From positions 191,496,125 through 191,560,124 of the forward strand of contig OX352772.1 in NCBI GenBank assembly GCA_947095535.1: a DNA stretch of 64,000 bases, in the 5' to 3' direction. The notes under the pieces are model-generated. The model saw nothing but the letters and a program-made list of their open reading frames with translations. It searched no databases and had not been told where the DNA came from. Positions 34,000 to 46,158 of this stretch are shown here, one piece after another; the stretch's first letter is position 1; each line of letters begins with the position of its first letter. Source of the stretch: Poecilobothrus nobilitatus. Taxonomy: Eukaryota; Arthropoda; Insecta; Diptera; Dolichopodidae. A program made the translations under genes and the position numbers.

Positions 34000-34574
34000 C
34001 AAACATTTTAAAAACAAAAACTTCATTAGATTTAATGTTTAATAATTGAAAAATGTAATTAAGCCACTAATCTGGCTTTTTTTTATTTTATAAGAAAATA
34101 GTTTTAAACCACTTCATTAAATTAAAATTCAAAAAGTTAATTAATACTAGTTATACAGAGGGGTGACGTGTATAAAAAAGAAATATCAAAATTTAATACA
34201 TAATATTAAGAGGAACAATATAATTATAACAAAAAAAATTTCAAAGTATACAATTATAATTAAAATTATATAAAAAAAAGAGAAATATAAAAAATAAATT
34301 TAAAAACCAAGAAAATAGTAATAAATATTACACAATAATAACACAAACTAATTAAAAAATAAAAAAGCAAAAAATAAGATAACTATCCACACAAGTAAAA
34401 AATTGTCAGATTATCAGATAAAACAACAAAACAAAAAAATAAGTAAGCGAAGAATTTAAAAAGTGCATTCCATCATCCATGTTCAATATAAAGCAATAAT
34501 AATAAGTACATAGCTAAATTACAATATTAAATAAATTATTTAAATGTTCGAAGTATGGGATTAAGCCAAATTTT
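34000..34574. other. AT-rich stretch; probably 3' UTR of the adjacent minus-strand LINE
   Basis: No coding trace. Long A-rich runs (34180-34470). It follows the C-terminus of the minus-strand CR1-like LINE and may contain its 3' end. Confidence 0.35.
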
Positions 34575-35820
34575 TAACTGTTTTAAAAAAATTGTAAGTA
34601 CTCTTGATGACCTACGAAATGAAGGTAATTAATTACAACATACATGAACTAACGCTAAAAAAATTGCGATAAAATTGTAGTCCGCAGATTTGGAACATTA
34701 ACAAGGGGACTATTATTCACCCGTAGATTATAAGTTGTGGAACCTCGATAGTTTAAGTATCCAGACCTAATAAAAACTTTTAGTACTTTAAAGCCGTAGA
34801 GATGGGCGTAGAGGAAGATTATTTAGATTTACAAACAATGGAAAACTTGCCTGCAATCTATTTCTCCTATAAATTTTACGAGTTATAAATTTTTATAGAC
34901 AAAGTAAAGGAAGTACTTTATTGTAGAAAGCTCCACCCCAACAAGTTATCCCGTATTGTAACTTAGATTGTACAAGTCCGAAGTAAATAATTTTCAAAGT
35001 TTTTGTTGGACACATGTTGTTCAGATTGTAAAAGATTATAAGAGTTCTCCTTATGTACTTTATTATAGAATCAAGTTAAATGGACCAGCTTAATTAACAG
35101 TCAATTGTCAAGCCTAAGTTCTTAAATTGGTCTACAATTTTAATAATAGAGCATTCTTTATTGCACAGAATATCAATATAAAAAAGTTTATTTTCATCTT
35201 GTTTAATAAAGCAATTCCGGCAGGTAAATGTAAACTTCTTACACTCTGGCGCAGCAATATATCAAAATTAATATCGCCCACAGAAAATTCAGTAAAAAAA
35301 GCGCTAAAATAATGTTTAAGTATCTGTATACACCAATAAACGAAAAATTTACATTATTTATGTTAATACTAATTTTTAATATATCAGCACTAATTATGTA
35401 ATTAAATCTTTCAAACTTACAATCATAATTACGGTTAACAAAACAATCAACTCCTCCCGCAGTATAAGATTCATTTGTTACTACATAAAAGTCAAAACTA
35501 GAGACGAAAAATTCTCCCTTAAACTTCGAACATTTTGATGCAGAAAAAAAAATTTCCTATTTGCATTAAAATTATAGTGGAATACCCTTTCACAATTATT
35601 ACTAGAAATTAAATTTTCAGTGAGGTTGTCGTTGTTAAGATCATAAAAACCAAAGAATATAACGTATAAAAAATTAAAAAAATTAAATTAAAATCAAAGT
35701 GAATTTTCCAATTTCTTTATATCATCAAATGGTCTTAAAGCAACACTCTTTTCTTTCCTCATTTCTTTTTAAAAGTAAATTTGATTTAGTAAACCATAAA
35801 TACTTATAATGTTTTTGCTA
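34575..35820 (-). pseudogene. CR1-like LINE remnant (ORF1 end, endonuclease, RT thumb)
   Basis: No frame is longer than about 50 codons but the order is clear on the minus strand. About 35810-35700: YKYLWFTKSNLLLKRNE (FP25K-like end of ORF1). About 35600-35400: FFFLHQNVRSLRENFSSL (endonuclease start), then TAGGVDCFVNRNYDCKFERF. The RT palm is deleted. About 35150: IVDQFKNLGLTID. About 35000-34900: YFGLVQSKLQYGITCWGGAF and NKVLPLL (thumb), then NVPNLRTTILSQFF near 34680. It is the same clade as the LINE in the 43-46 kb array (FYYGLVQSQLQYGLTVWGG there). Confidence 0.8.
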
Positions 35821-35829
35821 TAAACACGA

Positions 35830-36225
35830 GCATATGTCAAATAGAGATGTCATGATGTGTCATGTACGCCGTATCGCAACTGACAGGGTTATGAAAAAGC
35901 ACGGCGACATCTGACAGGAAAAAACTTTGACGTCGTTCCTCTACAGACAGATAGATGGATTCAATATAGAGCTGTCAAAAACACCATGGATAAGGTTAAC
36001 ATAGGAATATATACATAGGAAAAAACGCTTTAATGCCAGAGATAAGACCAAATGACATTCTTCCTAAAGTAAGACCAATCCCCTGCTTACGAGAGTAGAA
36101 ACCTCATAAATAAGAGAAGAAACCTGAAACAGCTGACCAATACCGATACAGGGAAATAACAATAACAACACTGAAATCCTCAGATACACAAATGATCTCC
36201 CGGTAACGACCTTCAGCAGAAAAAC
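35830..36225 (+). other. Possible 5' flank of the RTE-type LINE
   Basis: More balanced base composition than the surroundings, with TGTCATGATGTGTCATGTAC and no coding trace. It may be the 5' UTR of the LINE that begins at 36226. Confidence 0.35.
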
Positions 36226-38145
36226 AATGTTACGAATAGGACAATGGAATGTCCCAACTCTTCATGAAGCATCAAGCCTTGCCCAAATCAAAGAAGTAAG
36301 GACATCTTATAAGATCAACATCCTAGGAGTTAGAGAAATGAGATGGAATAATAGCAATGAAATTACCACTATCAACGGGAACACCCTGCTATTCAGCGGG
36401 AGAGATACATGAGAAGAAAGCGGAGTAGGTATCTTAATCGGGAAACAAATAAGAACACCATGAATAGCTGGAAACCAATGGGTAACCGGATTATCCTAGT
36501 CCGATTCCGCAGCAAAATACGTCATATTACCATCGTACAATGATTCGCGCCCCCGAAGAAACCGAACCAGAAAAGAAGGACAAAATCTATACACAATAAA
36601 CATCTACGCTGCAGAGAATTCACAACAAGGACATAGTCCTACTAACGGGTGATCTAAACGAACAAGTAGTCTCTAATAACACCAGTTTAAGAAATGTTAT
36701 GTGAAAATATGGGCTAGGGGTTAAGAACAATAATGGAGACAGATTATCGGACTATATCAAACCTTCGGGCTTGTCATCTGTGAAACCATATTACCTCATA
36801 AGGACATCCATAAATATTCTTGGATCTCCCCCAGTGGTCGCACTAGAAACCAAATTGATCACATTTGCGTCAATGGAACATGGAGGAACTCTATCACAAA
36901 TGTGAGAAATAGAAGAGGAACAGATATGTACAGCGACGACGAATTGCTCATAGGGGATTTCAATATTAAATTATATAGAAAGAAGCCTTATAACAACAAT
37001 CGCAAACGCTTCAATACCAGCAACTACAAAATGCCCAGATCGCAAACAACTTTGCCTCCATACTTCGCGAAATATTACCACCAGACACATGGAACAACAT
37101 TATGGCTAGATTACAAGAAGCTGCTGAAGAAACAATTGGGTTCGTACACCCAGAAAGGAAAACATGGATCTCACCTTGAAGGAAACCAGAAAGGAAAACA
37201 TGGATCGCATGGAAAAGGGCTTAATTGTGAAACTTCTAACAAAGGCGACTTAGCATATTGCAACAACTGGAGAGGGATCAACCTAATATACAAGATCCAG
37301 AAGGAACCCTGAAATCAAGATTAACATCAGGGTTCACAATCATCCTAAAGAAAATCCTGAAGGAAATCTGCTCAACAAAAAAAGAGGTATATCTTGAGGC
37401 CTGACAATTCATCTCGAAGACATGGAGTACGCCGATTATATCTGCCTATTATCGCATAAGTTCGTCGATATAAAGAGCAAATTAAACCAAATTGAAAAAC
37501 TTGCTCAACACGCTGGTTTAAAAATCAACTTGTAAAAAACAAGCAATGAGGATAAATAACACCAACACAGCACTCATCGAACGAAAGGACAATAGATAAA
37601 CAGATTCTGCTATCTGGGTTGTAAAATTTCTACCCAGAAAGACGTGGAACACAGTCTTAAAATGCAAGAGCAGCATTTGGACGTCTACAACCGCAATGGG
37701 GGAATTTGTAGTTATCCAGAAAAACGAAACTCAGAATATTCCGGACATGCGTGAAAACCGTTCTGACATATGGCAGCGAAACCTGGCTTGTAACCAACAG
37801 TTTAATCGACAAGCTGTAGGTTTTCGTAAATAAGTATCTCAGGATAATATGCCGCATATTGTGGCCGAACACAATACTCAACGAAGGCCTCTGGATACTA
37901 CCCGCCGAAGAACCCATAGCCAAACAAATCAGGCGTAGGAAACCGAAGTGGATAGGCCATACGCCTAGAAAGCCAAATGAAAGTATAACACCTATAGCGT
38001 TAGAGTGGAACCCTCAAGGTACTAGAAGACGCGGCCGTCCTAACATCACATGATGTAGAACAATTCATCAAGAAATGGCTAAATGTATCATCTTCTGGGA
38101 TGACATTAATATATCAGCGCGAAATAGCTTGACATGGAGCTGTTA
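36226..38145 (+). pseudogene. RTE-type LINE: endonuclease and RT C-terminus, palm deleted
   Basis: Endonuclease: MLRIGQWNVPTLHEASSLAQ, INILGVREMRWNNSNE (catalytic Glu), SGVGILIGKQI, YAAENSQQ, then LPHKDIHKYSWISPSGRTRN with QIDHICVNGTWRNSI and RNRRGTDMYSDDELLIGDFN. The RT begins around CNNWRGINLI (37258), then most of the palm is lost. Readable again are SHKFVDIKSKLNQIEKLAQH (about 37455) and INNTNTALIERK (about 37560). SEYSGHA-like broken text and a late frame (37859-38053) RRKPKWIGHTPRKPNESITP, EWNPQGTRRRGRPNIT form the typical RTE C-terminus. GC content is higher than in the flanks. Stops and frameshifts throughout. Confidence 0.8.
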
Positions 38146-38924
38146 AGTGTAAGTCCTATGTAAATTGTAAATTTTGTTTTAGCGTGATGTCTGTCTGTGT
38201 GTATGTGTGGGTACGTTTGTGTGTAAGTCTGTGGGCACATGTAAAGCCTAAACGACTGAGCGAAATTTTTTCAAATTTCATATTTAAGATTTTGGTGTAA
38301 ATATCTGAGATTGACAAGCTTTTGGAGCAAATCGGACAACCGCAACTAGTAGTTTACTAGTGTAATTTTTAAGTTTTTTACGAATATTTCGTAACAGGAA
38401 AATATTATGAGAAAAATTATTAATACAAAGTTGTTACACAAGTAAAGAGCAACAATTTTACTATAGAACATTTTTTGTCCAACAAACTTTAATTTTTTTT
38501 CTATATAAAAATTTCATACATATTATTGTTGTAATATGTATGAAATTCATATGGCATATTCATATGGCATATTATGCCATATGAATTTATATGAACAAAA
38601 TGTAAACAATTAATTTGTTTTTTTTTTCTCTAAAAATTTATATACATACTTATATCTATGCATATTATTCTCTTGTTGATGACGCAAAATTCAAACTGTA
38701 AAATTTTTGTTTAAAAAAAATCATATACATACTTACACATGTAAATGGATGCATGAATGAATGTACATATGTATATTTTTACGATTAATTCATTGCTTAG
38801 TTATTATTGTTATTGAATAAAAAAAAAAATGATGTTAAATTATTAGAAGTTATTTTGCTTTGATATATGTATGTATGTAAATTATTATTTTTGGAGACAG
38901 CTGATTTTTTTTAATACTATATGT
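38146..38924. other. Repeat-like non-coding stretch with a palindrome
   Basis: GTCTGTCTGTGTGTATG at 38185 and AAGCCTAAACGACTGAGCGA at 38245 resemble interiors of non-autonomous fly DNA elements. A perfect 29-bp palindrome around TTCATATGGCATA lies at 38558-38586. CATA/TATG runs at 38725-38780 and 38860-38880. Confidence 0.4.
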
Positions 38925-39265
38925 TATTGTTAATCCGGACCAATCAATTTTAAATAGTCGAATGTGCATTTTCAAATCATTCGAAATTTCAAAGAAATGT
39001 CAAAGAAATATAATTTTAATCATTTTATAAAAATTTAATATACACCCAAAACTCCAGTGCGCACATACATAATATCAGATTTATAGAATTTTTTACATAA
39101 TTATGACACAATAAAATAAAATTGTACGAAATCAAACGGGTTTGGATATACTTCCACAGAGAGGTGATCATCGATTTAGATGATATCATCACATGACGGT
39201 ACTTAATACCTCCAAGTTTCCGAATATATATGCCTTTAGTACCGATGCCGCCATCTAGTGGCCAA
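38925..39265 (-). repeat. Dispersed repeat with GATGATATCATC palindrome
   Basis: The first part (38925-39145) is an inverse copy of 12990-13180. The second (39150-39265) matches the start of the palindromic repeat at 47221: on the minus strand CATATATATTCGGAAACTTG, ATTAAGTACCGTCATGTGAT, and a 12-bp palindrome. The palindrome centre differs from the 47 kb copy (GAT-ATC against GAC-GTC) but symmetry is kept. Confidence 0.75.
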
Positions 39266-39283
39266 AAAATACATTAAAAAATG

Positions 39284-39544
39284 TTCTTAATATTTGGTAC
39301 TATTTTAATTAAACCGTTTATTTTCCCGTAAGACAAAAAAAAATATGAAAATATCATATGCATAGTGATTTTTTTTTTAAATTTCCACTTTTAACTTAAC
39401 AGAAACGATAATACCCGTTAAGATGAAACAAGATGTATATTAACGTTAGCATTATACTCTACAATATTGTAGAAAATGGCTCCAGTTTTTTGTCTTACGG
39501 TAAAAATATAACGGTTTAATTAAAATAGTCCCAAATGTTAAGAA
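39284..39544. mobile_element. MITE-like element with ~58-bp terminal inverted repeats
   Basis: 39284-39340 (TTCTTAATATTTGG...ACTATTTTAATTAAACCG...CCGTAAGACAAAAAA) is the near-exact inverse of 39486-39544. About 145 bp of non-coding interior. Both ends show TTAA (TTCTTAA and TTAAGAA), which would fit a TTAA target duplication, but the symmetry continues beyond it, so the superfamily is open. Confidence 0.78.
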
Positions 39545-39554
39545 AATTTTGTAT

Positions 39555-39965
39555 GACCTAACCACGGTGACCTAACTATAAATAAAAAGTATGTAGTAAT
39601 TTCATATCGTAATAATGTATATCGTATTATTAATAGTAGTAATAATAATAATAACAATAATAATAACAACAGTAATAATATTAGTAATAATAGCTGTTAC
39701 AGTGGTCACAGATATCTTTGGTTATATCATGCAGTAAGGTATTATATACTACTGCACGTTGTAATCCACTGATGACCCCTGACTTTGTAATAAAATAATA
39801 ATAATATTAATAAGAATACTAATACCAATAAAAATAGCCGCTACAGTGACAATGGGGATTGCCTTCAATAGTTACCTCATGCAGTAAGATGTTATATACT
39901 ACTGCATGTTGTAACTGTTGTAACGGCTATAGTCACTCTTAGCAAAATAGTAAAAATATTATTAT
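39555..39965 (+). repeat. SINE copy (family of 25058-25836), diverged
   Basis: Contains CCGTAATAATGTATATCGTA-type text near 39610, AAT repeats (39630-39695), ATCTTTGGTTATATCATGCA (39716), GTTGTAATCCACTGATGACC (39761), TGCCTTCAATAGTTACCTCA (39861) and GTAACGGCTATAGTCACTCT. The head is degenerate and the 3' tail is missing. Confidence 0.8.
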
Positions 39966-40009
39966 TGTCATTAATATTGGTAGGTATTAATATTAATTTT
40001 TTTTTTTGT

Positions 40010-40235
40010 TTTCACTTTATAGTGTTGTCAAGCTCGGGTTATATAAATCGTACAATTTTACTTTTCATTTTAATTTTAATTAAATTTTAATTTTGACTTT
40101 AATTTTAATTTTTTAGATATTTTAACTTAATTTTAATTCAGATTTTGATCTTGGCTAATTTTAAGGTTGACCTTAAGTCTAATTTTGATTTTAATTACAA
40201 TTTCAACTCTGATTTTATTTTAATCTTGATTTAAA
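40010..40235 (+). repeat. Degenerate ATTTTAATTTTG-type minisatellite
   Basis: About 190 bp of imperfect repeats such as ATTTTAATTTTAATT and TTTTGACTTTAATTTTAATT. No coding content. Confidence 0.75.
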
Positions 40236-40399
40236 TTTTGTTTGTATTAATTGCTCGTATATTAATTTTTCTAACAAAATTACCAATTTCAATGTTAATT
40301 TCTATAACATTCGCGGGTTGCAAACGAATTTTCATGCCGTCGATTGTCATCTTAGTTAAATTAAACCAGCAATCTAAGCCCTATGTGAAATACAAGTCA

Positions 40400-43035
40400 C
40401 CAGCCATAATGATAACTTTGTTGTTACCGGACAATAAAGTTTGTTTGTTATTGTCACTTATTTCACACTTCGTACCCAAAAAAGGTATCGCAATCTATAC
40501 AAAAAATGACATTGCTTTCAACACACTTCAAAAATATAATTGTTCTTGACCAACCTTCCACTATATTTGGGTCTAAATTCTCGTTGAAAAGCAAGTCATA
40601 CATTTCTGTTTCCTATACAGATCGCCCAACTCAAATGAACAAGAAACTGCTATGGAAATCGATCCAGATCAATGAAATATTCGCTCATCTCCAGAAACTT
40701 AAATTATTCTGGCGGGAGATTTCAACATTCATAACAGGGACTAGCTTCATTTCACTAGTAACACTTCTGGTCAAAACACAATTGGGAAGCAAGCTGAACT
40801 ATTCTCCTCACTGTTACAACTTTCTCAACTCGTTAAAAATTCCAATAGGATTCCGAACCGTGCTGATCAAAAAATTCATCTCTTGGATCTGTTTCTCACC
40901 ACACACCAAAAATATGTGGTGTCAGTTGTTTGCTCCCTGGGTAATTCCGACCATTGTTTATTCATTCCTCATTCCATGAAAATTGTTAAAAAGAAGCCCC
41001 AATCTTGGTTTAATCGCATTTGCAAGGAAACCACTTTTAGGAAATAGGAGGCTTTTAAACGGTACCAAAACAAAGGTCGGAGGGTCTTCCATGGCCAACT
41101 ATATAGTGGTTAGAAAAAGATGCAAGAGAGTTATCAACAAACAAAAATTCTTGTTCAACAAAAAGTTGAAGCGTAAAATCATCCATATGCCAAAGAATAA
41201 CAAATGTTTTTGGACATTTCCAAAAAGTCTAAAAAAAGATATTTGCGGGTCTTCTGTTCCACCACTTGTTGATAATAATTGTAGAACGGTATCAAATTCT
41301 AAAGAGAAGGCGATCTTATTTGGCAAGCAGTTCCAAGCAGTTATTTGGCAAGCAGTTTCGCTTCCAATTCGACACTGCCACAGTCAGCTCAGATGCCACA
41401 TTATGTTCCAGGAATTGGCTGCTCCTTCGGTAAAATTTACTTTAAGACACGGACGGGGATGAAAATCTTTAAAAATCTTGAAACAAATAAGTCAGCCGGT
41501 CCAGATGGTATAACCACCATGGTGTTTAAAAATACCTACTCCAGTATTTCAAAACCTCTGCGCAACCTTGTCTACCTCTCCTTTACTTCGGGTATTCATC
41601 CAACCCAATGGAATGTTTTGTTTTTCCAATTCCCAAAAAAGTTATAAAAAGCGATCCCTCTAACTACCGCGCTATCGCTATAACTTCGGACCTTTCCAAA
41701 ATAATGAAAAAAATTGTGAATCGAGAGCTTCTGAAGTACCTGGATCACAAAGGTTTGCTTCATGACAGAAAATAAGGGTTTAGAGCCCGTCGTTCAATCG
41801 GTGATATCATTACTTACTTTTGTGAGATGCTAAACATCAGCCTCCATCATTCTAGTGAATCCGATGTTGTAGCTCTTGATATTTCTAAGGCTTTCAACCG
41901 AGTTTGGTACGATTCTCTATTGGCAAAATACAAAGCATTAAGTCTGTGTGGGCTCTTTTTAAAATGGATTGGAGATTTTCTTTCGAATCGTACGATTTGT
42001 GTACTTGTCAATGGATATTCATCTCACAAATTCAAAATAAATACTGGTGTCCTTCAAGGATCAGTTTTATCACCTACTCTCCTCTTAATATTTATTAATG
42101 CCCTACTTTCATTAACCCCCAATACGATCCATAGCTTCGGAGAAGACAGGACCCTTGTAGCTTCCTGTGAGTTTCATAGCCGCTGTAATATTAACCACCA
42201 AATTAAGAGCAAAAAATTTCACTATTAGTGAGTTAAATAATGATTTAGCAAAAATTCAAAAATGGGGTGAAGTCCCACTCTGTTGACACCAAAAAAACTC
42301 AATGCTATCTGAGCTCGCGGAAATTTGCCACCACTATTCCTCACCTCGTATTTCAGGGGGAAGTTTTGCAGCATTCAGCAGATTTAAACATGCTGAGTAT
42401 CGAGTTAAACCAAAAATTAACTTGGTCAAATCACATTTTTGGTATAGCTAAAGATGCAACTGCAGGTGCAGCAATTGTTTAGGATTTTTGTACCGCTGCA
42501 AAACCTTCTTTTCTGCATGTGATCTTCTTAATATCTATAAAACGTACATTCGGCCGAAAATGAAGTATAATGCACACATTTGGGCTGCAGGCCCTCAAAC
42601 AGCGCTGGGTTATCTAGATAATGTACAAAACAGAGCTATTCGTCTTATCAAAGACCCCAGTGTAACTTCAATGCTCACTCCACTGAGCTATCGCCGTACA
42701 GTTGGGTCACTGACCTTGTTTTAAAGATATCTTGTAGGGATTAACACCTGTTCCAAAGAAATAAAATAGTTAATGCCTCCACTCAAAGTTTTCTAACGAG
42801 AAACAAGGAGTGCAATAGAAGCTCATACCTATCATGCATAGTTATCAAGATGGCGAAATACAGCTTATGGAAATTCGTTTGTTATGCGCATGTCCCGTTT
42901 GTGGAACTATATACCATCACATGTGTTCCCTAAAGTTTCTAATTCATATGTGTACGATTTACTTAAGTTTAAGGAGAACATTAACATCTTTCTTCAAAAT
43001 ATTTATTATTTCTCCAAATGCATGCAAAAAGAATA
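40400..43035 (+). pseudogene. CR1-like/Jockey-superfamily LINE ORF2, decayed
   Basis: Endonuclease end: KKGIAIYTKNDIAFNTLQKY (40480), then broken ILAGDFN text (about 40705), IHLLDLFLTTHQKYVVSVVC and LGNSDHC (about 40880-40960). RT: SAGPDGITTMVFKN (41490), SNYRAIAITSDLSKIMKKIV (41665), VVALDISKAFNRVWYD (motif A, 41865), VNGYSSHKFKINTGVLQGSV (41980) with LSPTLLLIFINAL, and IHSFGEDRTL (motif C, FADD changed to FGED). Thumb: SIELNQKLTWSNHIF (42400), KTYIRPKMKYNAHIWAAGPQ (42540), and a C-terminus SRLWNYIPSHVFPKVSNSYV at 42895. Motif C has lost its first Asp. About ten frame breaks. The part after 42392 is repeated at 50434. Confidence 0.85.
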
Positions 43036-43044
43036 AGAAGAAAA

Positions 43045-43580
43045 AATAGAGTTAATAGAAAAAGTAAAATTTTTGGAGAAAAAAATTAATTTGTATGAGC
43101 AAAAGCAAAGAGAGAAAATGGTTGATATTGTTGGTATACCAAATATTAAAAACAATAATTATTTAATGTAGGTTTGAGTGTGAATATTGTAGCTAATGAT
43201 ATTGATAGATGTTATGTTATGAAGGTTCTAAAAATTCTATTTCTAATAATTCAGATATAAATATAAAAGAAATTGTATGTGTTAATTTTGTATCTTTAAA
43301 TAAAAAAATTAGTGTTATGAATGGTAAAAGTAAAGGAAAGGAGGTTTTGAATACAAAATTATATATTGATCAGGCAATACCCAAAAACATTTACATAAAT
43401 GATAGTCTGACACCTTATAATAATGCTTTATTATTAGAAGCTAAAAAGGTAAAAGAGGAAAAGAAGTTTAAATTTCTGTGGTTCTAGAATTCAACTATTT
43501 TGCTAAACAAAAAAGAAGGTGATGTTATTAACAAGATATTTTCTTTTGAGGACCTAGATGAAGTAAAATGTAATTCTTAA
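43045..43580 (+). pseudogene. CR1-like ORF1 with FP25K-like domain (copy 1)
   Basis: It begins with a short coiled-coil segment (IELIEKVKFLEKKINLYEQK), then after a break reads IVGIPNIKNNN, ANDIDRCYV and, in 43209-43487, KGKEVLNTKLYIDQAIPKNI and YINDSLTPYNNALLLEAKKV, KKFKFLWF. After a stop, STILLNKKEGDVINKIFSFE and DLDEV complete it. This coiled coil plus a C-terminal FP25K-like fold is characteristic of ORF1 proteins of CR1-like LINEs, thought to bind element RNA. Three breaks. Confidence 0.75.
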
Positions 43581-43612
43581 TTTTGTGATATTTAGTTATT
43601 ATTTATAAATTT

Positions 43613-46158
43613 ATGAGTTCAAAATTTGATTTTAATATTGATCCTCAGGAATATATTGTTGATAACATAACCTTAAATAGTTTCAGGAATTGTGAAAACA
43701 TTTTTAAAGGACAATCAAATTATCTTTTAATTCTTCATCAGAATATGAAGAGTCCATGTAGAAACTTTAATATGTTGGTGGTTCATTTAGAAAGTTTTAT
43801 TAAGAAACCTGATATAATTGTGGTGTCTGAAATATGGATATATAGTTATGAAATTAATAATTACAAATTACATGACTATGACTTCTATACATGCTGCAAT
43901 AATTCCTATAATAGTGGCGTGGGAATTTTTGTAAAAAATAATATTACCTGTAGGATTGAACATGTTGATATGGTGAGTGCTGATACTGTAAAAGTTAATT
44001 GTAGTGTAAATAATTTAAATTTTGTTATATTTCGAATTTATAGACTATTTGATAGAAACTTTAGTAAAGATGTTTTTTGACATGAATTAGGTAATATTAT
44101 ACATAATGAGAAAAGTGGTACACTAGTTTTGTTAGGCGATATGAATATAGATCTTTTGGAAAGTCGTAATGATGTAGATAAGTATTTGCTTACTTTGGCT
44201 TCAAATGGGCTAACTAGTGTAATTAATGAAATAACACGCTCTATATCTGAGTTGACCAGTTTATTTAAAATCTAATGCGTCTGATGCTTTTGATATTTTT
44301 TTAAATATATTAACTAAACATATTACAAATAGTACTAATCATGTTTGAACGTCAGAAAAAATATTTAAAAGACTAAAACTGTGGATTTCAAAAAACTTAT
44401 AAAAGTTAAAAAGAAAAATAAAATTCGTAAAAAATGTGTACAGCATCCTAATAATAGAAGACTTTAGAACTATTATGTTAAGTTATGTAATAAGCTCAAA
44501 AGAGTTATAGATAAGAAATAATATTGGACCTAGCACTGAGCCCTGAGGAACTCCCACACATATATTACTTGGACGACAAAATATATTCCCTAAATTTACT
44601 TTTTGTAACCTGCAACTTAAATAAAACGAAAACCAGTCATAAATAACTAGTGAGAGTTATTTTCGTAATTTCATAAATATAGGGGAAACATCAAAGGGGA
44701 ATGGAAAGTTATTTATAAAAATAAATATAATTTTAAATAAAACTTCAGAGAATAATAAGAATATTGAGTTGAATATAAATAACTCCATTATTGCAGAACA
44801 ATATAAAGTTGCTAACATTTTTAATAAACATTTTATTGAAATCCCAAAAAATTTATTTCAACTGAACTCTACATGCATATGCTGTTCATGTATTGAACAT
44901 GGAATTACTAATGATAAGTTTCAATCGAATAGTTTTTTTTTCCATCAAATTACAGCTGAAGAGCTGATTAAAACTATAAAAACACTTAGAAATTATAATT
45001 CTTGTTCTAGTGATGGTGTGTCTATCTTATTTCTCCAAAAAATAGAACATAAGATTGTAAATGTACTGGAATATATATTTAATTTCAGTGTTTACTCTGG
45101 AATTTTTCCTTCTGCACTTAAAATAGCTGTTATACCCCTGTTTAGGAAAGGAGTTGCTAGAGATGTAAACAATTACCGGCCAATCTCCATTTTATCATCT
45201 TCTTCAAAAATCTTTGAAAAGGTTATTAAGAAAAGAATATTATTTTTTCTTTTATTATTATTTCTTCTATTATTGTTATTTTTTCTTTTATTATTGTTTT
45301 ATTCGTGGCTTTATTTATGACTGGTTTTCGTCTTATTTAAGTTGCAGGTTGCAAAAAGTAAAATTAAGGAATATATTTAGTCGTCCAAGTAATATATGTG
45401 TGGGAGTTCCTCAGGGCTCAGTGCTAGGTTAAATATTATTTCTCGATCTCGATCTCATAGCAGACATAAATCATGATTTAGATATTTTAAATAAATGGTT
45501 TTATAATCACAAATTGGTTATTAGCAATAAAACAAAAGATATGATAAAATAATTAATTAAAATAAATAGTTCCACATTAGTTGCAAATGATATTGTGTAT
45601 CACTCTGTACATTGTAATACGCTAACGAAATTTAGTGTTAACTCTCCTGATATAATTCATGATGAAATATTTTATAATGGAGGTATATGTTCAAATGAGT
45701 GTTTTACAGTTGAGGAAGTTGCTACTTTCAAATATTTAGGTATCTTTATTGATAACAAACTTAAATGGCTAGAGCAAACTTTACCTCTTAAAAAATACCT
45801 GTTAGCAACTGCTAAAAATATGTTTCAGCTAAGCCGACTGTATTGAGATGAAACCCTTAAAATATTTTATTATGGATTGGTGCAATCTCAATTGCAATAT
45901 GGATTAACAGTATGGGGCGGAACTTATATGAATAAAATCAAACCATTATTGGTTGCTGAAAAACATATAATTAGAATTATTTGCAAAAAAACTCGTAGTC
46001 ATAGCAGCTTAGAATTATTTAGAAGGCTAAAGATTAATGTTCTTAGGTTTAGAACAACCTTTTACAAACATTTGTACAGTACCGTAGCACCTAAACTATT
46101 TAATGTTCTTCCTGAAGTCATAAGATCTATTAATGTTTACTCCAATGTTATTAAATAG
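43613..46158 (+). pseudogene. CR1-like ORF2: endonuclease and reverse transcriptase (copy 1)
   Basis: Start at 43613. Endonuclease: LLILHQNMKSPCRNFNMLVV, KPDIIVVSEIWIYSYEINNY (catalytic Glu), NSGVGIFVKNNITC; after a stop, LVLLGDMNIDLLES (44130) and LTSVINEITRS. An inverted insertion of RT sequence lies at 44515-44646. RT linker and fingers: NNSIIAEQYKVANIFNKHF, SCSSDGVSILFLQK, NNYRPISILSSSSKIFEKVI. There a T-rich simple repeat (45238-45300) replaces most of the palm, including motif A; VGVPQGSVLG follows and motif C is gone. Thumb: FKYLGIFIDNKLKW (45730), GLVQSQLQYGLTVWGG, FRTTFYKHLYSTVAPKLFNV. Also 132 bp shorter than copies 3 and 4 near 46035. Confidence 0.87.
44515..44646 (-). repeat. Inverted arm of RT sequence inside the LINE
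   Basis: Reverse complement of 45313-45446: both carry the text for VGVPQGSVLG and the following loop. This arm still reads through the motif as LGPILF on the minus strand, whereas the sense arm has a stop after VLG. The inversion lies between endonuclease and RT. Also present at 52557-52688 in copy 2. Confidence 0.85.
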
